From positions 12,546,001 to 12,610,000 of the forward strand of contig BSBM01000307.1 in NCBI GenBank assembly GCA_027924585.1: a stretch of DNA of 64,000 nt, written 5' to 3'. This DNA is from Larix kaempferi. Taxonomy: Eukaryota > Streptophyta > Pinopsida > Pinales > Pinaceae. The translations under genes and the position numbers were made by a program. Below are positions 56,656 to 64,000 of the stretch, in pieces (position 1 is the stretch's first letter; each line of letters opens with the position of its first letter). The notes below the pieces were generated by a model. The model worked only from the letters and a program-made list of their open reading frames with translations, was not told the DNA's origin and did not search any database.

Positions 56656-57621
56656 TCTTAGAAAGTGGAAACAAGGAAGGTATTCTATCATTGCATGTAT
56701 CCTTGCTTGCTAGAAGACTTAAATGAGGAATCCAAATGTATTTGATGTATTTTCCAAATTTTAGACTTAGGAAAAGTGCATTAAGTGATCTAATTATTAA
56801 TTGAATTAATGGAGTCACTTTTATAAAGCTCAAGTGAAAATAATTTAATTGATGGCTAATCTAATCTTGGCCATTGATCTCACCGGAGGATCTCATCCAT
56901 TGATCAATAGTGAGATGTTGCGCTTTTCGCTTGGCCATTGAGTTAAAAGGAGGATCCATTTGGTGGAGAGGATACAGAGAGATACATAGAGATTTATTAA
57001 TCATAACATTTCACCCGGAGAGTGAGAAATAGAAGTTTGAGAGAGAGAATTTTGTAGAGAAGATGGAGCAGCATTGATCTGGAGGATTGACAGGTCGATC
57101 AGGGAGAGGAGAGAGCCGTATGATTTTGTAGAGGAGGAGGCCGCGGAGATTTGTAGAGGCCGTACTAGCTTGACAGTACAACAAACATACTAGCTCGGTC
57201 GTACAGCTCCGTGCAGCAGTCCCCATGTGTGAGTGTCATACAAATTCCATATAGCTAACGTAGAGGGTCGTACAGCTACACAGGGGCCCGTACAGATCAG
57301 CAGGGTGTTTCTTAGTGATTTGCAGAGGTTCGATTTTTCTAGGTTGGGTAAATCGATTTTATGGATTGTACTTGTTCCATATATTCATAATAAAATTTAT
57401 TCTCAGAATGCTACAATGGTTTTCTCATCTTGGGTTTTATCCGGGGGTTTATACCCAAAAAACATTGTGTCTCCATTGATGTGATTGATGCTATATTTCT
57501 TTCAGTATTTATTTTACGCTCCATAGTGAAGAAATCCATGTGTGGTTAATAGTGGCAATTGGGTTTAATAAAAAGAATCTGGCATAATTTATCTCTAGTG
57601 TAGATTTTAAGGAAATTTACA
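56656..57621 (+). repeat. Element D 3' LTR
   Basis: Starts TCTTAGAAAG (TG changed to TC) and ends ATTTACA, then the GTCTA duplication. It matches the 5' LTR after removal of S. Confidence 0.93.
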
Positions 57622-57626
57622 GTCTA

Positions 57627-58327
57627 TTAGGAAATACTGTGGACCAGAGAAATCACAATGGTAGAAATGATCGATACCAAAGAAACGATGGCCAATGGAA
57701 TGATTGGAGAGCTGACAACTAAAACCGATGATGAGGCTTCAATGTTCAAGGGAGGAACATTGGAATTCAAGGACCTCAACCATGTCGATGACTTCAGTGC
57801 TTTACATGCCTTAGCGAAAAGCATATGTTTACAGACTGTCCTTGGAAAAATAAGGCATATCTAAAGTTCTGTACAAATTGTGGGGTTGGTGATCACTTCT
57901 TCTAGGATTTCCCAACCATACTTGTTAAAATCATAAATAAAAGGAAGTTTAATGTATTGTCTAGTGTTCCAAAATGTGATGTTGTTAAAACTAAGAATTT
58001 GCAGAGCGTAACTCGACAGGGCACAAAAGTTGGCACCAACAATCCACAAATTACAAAATTGACAAGCAAAGACGATTATCCCAATCCGATTGAGCAGAAG
58101 CCATTATATAATAATGCCGTAAAAATATTCCAAGAACTTGCCTCAAAATAAGATAATGATGAAGCTTGACGAAAAGATATTAATGAATTGCTCCAATTAA
58201 TAACTAAAGAAGAAGCAGTCACAAATCTAATAGACATAATGTATGAACTTAAAAGCAAAAAAATGAGGAAAAGCACACCAAAAACATTTTCCGACTAAAC
58301 CAAAGGGATAAAAATGATGATGACCCA
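57627..58327 (+). pseudogene. Element E gag, second part
   Basis: Continues the gag cut at 22426. Two more zinc knuckles: CFTCLSEKHMFTDC near 57797-57838, and a damaged CTNCGVGDHFF near 57870-57910 whose final Cys reads Phe after a stop. The rest (57957-58151) is a basic, Asn-rich segment with stops. Confidence 0.75.
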
Positions 58328-58912
58328 TTGGTTGATTTGAAAATTGAAGGATACTGTGACCGACAAGTTGTCCTTTATTTCAGATCACAATCCAACATCA
58401 TGACTTACATAACATGGGAATTTTTGGGCCAACCAAAACTAGATGAATCGGGAATATACTTAAAAATTCCTGACCAGGGTCTGAGTGATCCAATCAGATT
58501 CTGGAGAGATGTTGAAACCCATATCATGGGAATATCAACAAAATTTTATTTTGAAATCATTGACCCTAAAGAGGGATCCAATTCCTTCCCTGCATTAGTT
58601 TGTCAACCTTGGGGAAGAAAAATGAAAGCATCGATTTCACTCGACAAAGATAGGATAAAACTTAAAAGCGACAGAAATAAAGTCATTGTACCCATCCATC
58701 CATCCCAAGGAAAAAATTGGGTAGAACCTATCGATGACGACACTGACATTCGACGATTATACCAAGTGATGCAAAATAATGAGGACTATGTTGAGCCTAA
58801 TAGTCAAGGGGAAATTCACCTAGGAAAATCCTCATCTATCAGATACAATTCAAATGCTGAACTCTACGACTGGAATATGGAAAATTATGAAGCTCAAGCA
58901 CGATATTGCTAG
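58328..58912 (+). pseudogene. Element E protease region
   Basis: A 194-codon open frame. NIMTYITWEFLG, LKIPDQGL, FEIIDPKEGSNSF and WGRKMKASIS show a Ty3/gypsy protease region. At the expected active-site triplet the sequence reads LYFRSQSN, so the catalytic Asp (and Gly) appear lost. It ends with an RRLYQVMQ/ELYDWNMENYE tail of unknown role. Confidence 0.7.
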
Positions 58913-59941
58913 ACAATCGAAGTTGTTCCAAAGAAAAAAGTAAAACAATGTTACACTATTTCCATCATTCTGAAGATTTTCGAAAGGAAAATCACAAAAT
59001 ATCCGATACTCACACCTGTAAAGAACGAGTCGTTGGTAACACCACCTCTAAGATAAAAAGAACAAGAATCACCCACATTGCACATCGATGAAGTATCAAA
59101 AACTGTAGGAGATCAATGTTGACTTAAAAGCTTAGTAGAAACCTGCACCGAACAAGCTACACATTTGTGGGATACACACAAGTCACGACTTCAGACATGG
59201 ACGACAACATCAACATTTTTGTCGAAAGGTCTGGCGGCAGAAAACTCACCGCCCGGGAAAAAATACTGACATTCACCCAAGTACAAGATCCCCACAAACA
59301 CATCAACATCTGTGAAAATGAATGGAAAATATTGGGATATAGAGATGAAAGAATCTGACCACAGTTATTCCCTACCACACTTGATGATTTACCTATTAAA
59401 TGGTATAAAATGGAAGAGGGCAGGGGAGAAAATTTCATTTGGAAGGAACTTAGAGAGAATTTTACTAAATATTTTGCTTTTACTCTAAAGGACGACACAT
59501 TGAAAGATGCAAGTAATAATATTAGAAGTTTCCTACAATCGACAACCAACAAAATCCCGATAGATAATTGATAGACAAAAAGCCTACAGATTTCCACATG
59601 TAACAACATCCACTCGACATAAATTTAGCATTTGACAAGATTGAAGATGGAAACCGAAAAAAACGAAGGGAAAAGTTTCAGATGAAAGAAGAAACATCCA
59701 ACCAATTCAAAACCTATCAAGACAATATTCAAGGTAGAATCGACAAATAAGGATGAGCTAGAAATGTTGACTGAAAAAGACTTTCCACTGGCATTTTCAG
59801 AGTTTAAAGAGGGTGAATGATATATTAGTGAAACAAGAGAACCCGAGTGGATGGATGCACAAATTAAATTGAAATAAGTCAACATATCTAATGACGATAG
59901 ACCAAAAATGGAAAATATTGGCAATTATTGGATCAAGGAAC
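58913..59941 (+). pseudogene. Element E protease-RT linker
   Basis: Decayed linker with short open pieces (59167-59358 and others) and many stops. Near 59840 the ETREPEWMDAQ phrase leads to GNYWIKE at the insertion point of T. The GGAAC at 59937-59941 is the left target duplication. Confidence 0.6.
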
Positions 59942-60930
59942 TATAATATCCATATCCGGATATTCTCATGTTGTGATCGTGTGCGAATCACAATAAGACT
60001 ATTCAAGTGAATAGTCAACCAATAAAAAATAACCCCGTTTGGAAAGAAAAAATAATACTGAATATATATTGATGATAGATTATTACATTACAATTTGATG
60101 GACCCTTTAAATATGGTCTTATGTGCCTTTGCAATGGAAATGTATGTTTCTATCTATTCGGTTAATTACATATCAATTTTATTTAATATTTATTTAATTG
60201 ATTTTATTTAATTATTTAATTATTTGTTTATTGATATGTTTATATATTATTTTATTTGTTACATGGCCTTCCTCTTCACAATGCTTTGTCCTCAAAGCAT
60301 TATTGTTTTTCTTACTTCTTTTCTCTTTTTTATTTTTATTTTTTATTTCCCTTATTGTAAATTCTTGATTTACGATTTTCTTTGAATTTCGCTTTAGAAT
60401 AATATAAATTATTGATTAACTTGATTTACTTCAAATTTTCCACTGAATCTTCTTTGGGTGAAAATCCTACTTTTGGACAAGGTCCTAGATTCTTTGAAAA
60501 CCCAAAAAATGATGGCCAAAATCTAATATGGATCAAAGATCCTTAATCACAGAATCTTTGAGAATGGTTTTTTCGCCAAAGGCCAGAATCAAACCCAAGA
60601 AGGGGCTCTGATACCAATGTAATATCCGTATCAAGATATTCTTATGTTGTGATCGTGTCTGAATCACAATAAGACTATTCAAGTGAATAATCAACCAATA
60701 GAAAATAACTCCATTTGGAAAGAATAAATAATATTGAATATATATTGATGAGAGATTATTACATTACAATTTGATGGACCCTTTAAATATGGTCTTATGT
60801 TCCTTTTCAATGGAAAGGTACGTTTTTATCTATTCGATTAATTACATATCAAATTTATTTAATATTTTTTAAGTACTTTTATTTTATTATTTATTTATTG
60901 ATATGTTTATATATTATTTTATTTGTTACA
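59942..60930 (-). mobile_element. T: TRIM-like miniature LTR retrotransposon
   Basis: 989 bases in all: LTRs 59942-60263 (322 bases) and 60619-60930 (312 bases) around a 355-base interior without coding sequence. On the minus strand the PBS TGGTATCAGAGCC (60617-60605) follows the right LTR by one base, and the purine tract GAAGAGGAAGGCCA (60277-60264) precedes the left LTR. TSD GGAAC at 59937-59941 and 60931-60935. The left LTR begins TA where TG is expected. Removing T restores the E reading YWIKE-QIAEM. Confidence 0.93.
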
Positions 60931-60935
60931 GGAAC

Positions 60936-61930
60936 AGATAGCGGAAATGACAAGCTTGTTGAAGGAATTGCAAGACGTCTTCGCCAAAGATTATAAATAC
61001 TTGAAGGGATTAGTACAGGAGATGGGAGAAATCAAAATTGATATAAAACCTAATGCCAAACCTGTCAAGAAAAGACCATATAAGTTAGCGCATAAATATA
61101 AATATATCGTCAAGAAATAAATTGATAATATGCTCGCCGCCAGAATTATCTATTTTTTTTATCAAGCCGAACGGGAGAGCCCGATGGTTGTACAGTCCAA
61201 GAAGAATGATCCCCCACAACTCTAAATCTGTGTCAACTTCAAAGACCTTAATAAAATAACACTGACATATTCGTTCCCAACACCTTTCACTAACGAAATC
61301 ATTAATGAAGTCGCCAAAAATGAATGCTACTCATTCAACGACGTATTTTTTGGTTATAACCAGGTCCCTATTGCAAAAGAACAAAAAAATAGAACATTTG
61401 TCTATGAATTCAGATCATTTTCATATAGAGTAATTCCATTAAGATTGAAACATGCACCAGCTATTTTCTTGAGAATTTCCATCAAATCATTCCAAGAATA
61501 AATCTACAAAACAATGGTTGTTTATTTTGACGATTGGACAATTTATTCTATGCTAAGAGACCATTGTAAATGACTAAGGCTAATGTTGGAGATATGTCGT
61601 CAAATACAATTATTCTTGAACATCAAGAAGTGTATATTTGCAACACCAATCATAATTCTTCTAGGACATGTCGTTTGCAAAGAAGGTATAAAAGTCGATT
61701 TCGCAAAAATTAAAGTTATTCTTGATTTGAAACCGTTAGTCAATTAAAAACTAGTTAGAATCTTATTGGGACATACTGGTTATTATCAAAAGTTTAGTTT
61801 CCATTATTACGACATGTCGTATCCACTTAAATAATTACTGAAAGAAAATCAACAATTCAGATGGACAGATGAATGTGGTGCATCCTTCGACATGCTGAAA
61901 AGAAAAGTTGTTGAAGCTCCTATACTTAAG
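60936..61930 (+). pseudogene. Element E reverse transcriptase
   Basis: Starts with LLKELQDVFAKDYKYLKGL, then KKRPYKLAHKYK. Frame changes follow near 61130 and 61200; the later blocks (NEIINEVAKNECYSFND, YRVIPLRLKHAPAIF) and the active site YFDDWTIYS near 61530 are readable across frames. Heavily decayed. Confidence 0.85.
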
Positions 61931-62403
61931 TTTCCTAATTGGTCTATAAAGTTTCATGTCCACATCGATGCATCTGGCATAGCAATCATATTTATTTTGA
62001 CACAAATTGGGGAAGATAGTATGGATTACGCGAATGCATACAACAACATAAAGATGAATAAGGAATAAAGGAATTATTCGAAAACAGAAAGAGAGGCACT
62101 TGCAATGATATTTTCTCTACAAAAATATCGTCATTATTTTCTAACTAACCCATGTGTTTTCTATACGGAACATCAGGAACTAAAATATTTAGTTAATAAA
62201 CCATTGCACCATGGTCGAATTTGTTGATGGCTATTACTATTCCTAAAATTTGAATTTGAAGTGATCATCTGGCCTGGGAAGACAAATGTCGGTCCCTACC
62301 ACTTGTCGAGAATAGAAACTAGAGAAGAACCAAAAGGGATTGACGATGACCTAATAGATGCACATCTATTCAGATTTGAAGCAGTACAAGAAGAATTGGA
62401 TTA
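61931..62403 (+). pseudogene. Element E RNase H
   Basis: HVHIDASGIAI near 61960 keeps the first catalytic Asp, and TEREALAMIF keeps the Glu. The third site reads YTEHQEL (Asp to Glu), and the last reads VGPYHLSR (Asp lost). Stops near 62067 and 62225. Confidence 0.82.
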
Positions 62404-63445
62404 AATTGCACAATTACTAGAAGACGGACATGCACCAGAAGGAACTTCAAAAAAGAAAAAGAAAATATTAGCCATGAAAGATGCACCATATACCTTGATG
62501 AATGGATTCTTATATAAGATGGGACTAGATGAAATGTTGCGTCGTTGTGTCTTGGAGCACGAGAGACAAAACATCATGGATGCATCAGACAATGGACCTA
62601 CATGAGGACACTATCAAGATGACACAACTGCAAGAAAAAATCAACAGTCTGGACTTTGGTGGCCGAAAATTAACAAAGATTGTCAAAATTTTGTAAACAA
62701 ATGTGACAACTATCAAAGACTGTATACCTCTGCCAAGTACTGAAATGCCCTTAATATTGTAAATGCAAGCTTAAATTTAAAAATTTGGGCGATCAACTTT
62801 GTTGAACCATTCCCAGTTCCGAGTCGACGAACATGAGCGAGATATATTATCACAGCCATCAAGTATGTCACAAAACGGGAAGAGGTTGAACCTGTCGAAG
62901 CTTGCACAAAAGAAGTAGCAACCAAATTTATCTATGAAAATATTGTTACACGATTTGGCTTCCCATTAACTTTAATTAGTGATCAAGGTTCTCACTTCGT
63001 CAATCAGACAATTTTAGTATTGATGAAAGAGTTTTTGATTGACCATCGAAAACGTACATCATATCACCCACAATCCAACGGTGCGATAGAATCCTTTAAC
63101 AAAACCTTAACTAAAGGCTTGACAAAAATATGCAATATTGACAAAGATGATTGGGACGAAAAAATACCAATGGTACTTTGGAAATATCAGACACCGTACA
63201 AAATATTGATAGGACAAAACCTATTTAAACTTGTCTATGGACAAGAAGTTGTTGTTCCCCTACACTTTTGACAGTAAGCTACGGTAATAGTAGAAGTACT
63301 ACACCTCGACATCGATCAAGCCAAGAAAGACAGATTATTCCAACTGTTGAAATTGGAAGAAAGACGTCCAATAGAAATTCATCATCAAGAAGCCAAAAAT
63401 AAGCAAAAGAAGGCATGGCATGATAGAAACTGTAATATACCTAAA
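62404..63445 (+). pseudogene. Element E integrase, 3' truncated
   Basis: Zinc region GHYQDDTT and CQNFVNKCDN near 62600-62710. The first catalytic Asp region (62790-62880) is decayed. The second Asp is in LISDQGSHFV near 62980 and the Glu in NGAIESFNKT near 63085. The C-terminus (63280-63440) is broken by stops and ends abruptly before the usual LVLLY block at a poly-T run (63453-63463). Confidence 0.85.
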
Positions 63446-64000
63446 AATAGAATTTTTTTTTTTCTTCCTTTACTGCCATTAAAACCTAGTTACAAAGGAT
63501 GTATTATAAATTAACTTCAGCACTCGAAGTTGCATCAGTATTTTGATTGTGTCACTAAGAGTTTATGGTTTTCTAAGTAAGGTAGTTTTATGTTTCTGCT
63601 GAAGCGATGCAGTAGGGTAGATGATGTAATCTCTAATGTTTGTAAAAGCTAGAGTAATAAATAAAAATCCCCCTTTTTCATTTGAGATGCAGATACATAG
63701 TAAGATTGTAAACTTGTTTAAATGTTACCTTCAGGCATGATGGACTTGTTGAGGCAGTTGAACACCTTGGGTAACTTGACGTTGAGAAAACGTACCATCG
63801 GTAGAGCTGCCGAGAGGTAAGGGTGATCTTATGGGAATTCCTGGATTACTTAGAAATTTGCTAATGCATTGTAATGTGATTTGTTTGCAGAAAAATGATG
63901 GTTCTCCCTTAAACTATGCATAACCAATGTTAGGGTTAAGACTTAATAAATTCTAAAGGGTTTAAGTCCAAGCCAAGTTTTAAGACCATGGAAGGAAAAT
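63446..64000. other. Unassigned right edge
   Basis: No retrotransposon domain. The poly-T run is followed by sequence with AATAAATAAA near 63655 and a possible small exon at 63735-63817 (acceptor TACCTTCAG, donor GTAAGG) with a second acceptor TTTGCAG at 63890. The exon would encode about 27 residues that I do not recognise. Candidate only. Confidence 0.2.

Larger units (their letters stand above)
22427..57621 (+). mobile_element. Element D: Ty1/copia retrotransposon split by nested insertions
   Basis: LTRs at 22427-25645 (enlarged by solo LTR S) and 56656-57621, TSD GTCTA at 22422-22426 and 57622-57626, PBS TGGTATCAGAGC at 25646. Gag, protease, integrase, RT and RNase H follow in the copia order; RNase H is split by element G at 29379/56287. 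Removing the insertions with their duplicated bases leaves about 6.0 kb, a normal copia size. Point stops are frequent, so it is dead. Confidence 0.93.
21760..63445 (+). mobile_element. Element E: old Ty3/gypsy retrotransposon, host of the nested insertions
   Basis: The oldest visible layer. Gag begins about 21760 and is cut at 22426 by copia element D; it resumes at 57627. Protease, RT, RNase H and integrase follow to about 63445, where the reading stops short of the integrase C-terminus at a poly-T run. No LTRs are visible. It belongs to a different Ty3/gypsy lineage from A, B and C: RT active site YFDD, three zinc knuckles in gag, no extra RNase H seen. There are many stops and frameshifts. 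Confidence 0.8.

Noticed and set aside
63735-63817. Host gene exon
   Set aside because: Only splice-like signals and a 27-residue unrecognised peptide; not enough to call a gene.

Overview
The window is plant nuclear DNA consisting almost entirely of nested and decayed LTR retrotransposons. I see no convincing host protein-coding gene, rRNA, tRNA or CRISPR array. The repeat density, the element sizes (Ty1/copia of about 6-7 kb, Tat-type Ty3/gypsy of about 15 kb before nested insertions) and the family flavour suggest a large-genome seed plant. A gymnosperm is my best guess, but this is inference only.

Layout. (A) 1-7540, minus strand: a Ty3/gypsy element with gag-protease, an extra (archaeal-type) RNase H, then RT, RNase H and integrase; its 3' end lies off the left edge. 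(ORF1) 7553-10883, minus strand: a decayed reading frame of about 1,100 codons lying directly behind, or inside, A's 5' LTR. (Repeats) 11978-13330: GC-rich degenerate repeats. (B) about 13.4-21.6 kb, plus strand: a decayed Tat-like element with a separate RNase H ORF after integrase and an antisense plant-mobile-domain (PMD) gene. (E) 21760-63445, plus strand: an old Ty3/gypsy element split by everything that follows.

Inside E the insertions are stacked like a Russian doll, each with matching target-site duplications (TSDs). D is a plus-strand copia element, 22427-57621, TSD GTCTA. D's 5' LTR holds a solo LTR S (22721-24965, TSD GATTT). D's RNase H gene holds G, a minus-strand copia element (29380-56286, TSD TCATT/TCAGT). 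G's 3' LTR holds C, a Tat-like gypsy element (29531-52111, TSD CTGGT). C's gag holds F, a young defective copia element (32311-39698, TSD CTACC). A 989-bp TRIM-like element T (59942-60930, TSD GGAAC) sits separately in E's pol.

The most interesting biology is in the Tat-like elements B and C. Both place the extra RNase H as a stand-alone ORF just after integrase, with its ATG directly behind a splice-acceptor-like AG. Both carry a divergent PMD gene on the antisense strand with an intron at the same place. C also has, between these two convergent genes, six small hairpins (46886-47090) whose stems change sequence but keep pairing, with G-U wobbles that only work on the sense strand. Together these suggest a 3' module of extra RNase H, structured RNA and antisense PMD gene that deserves a targeted search.
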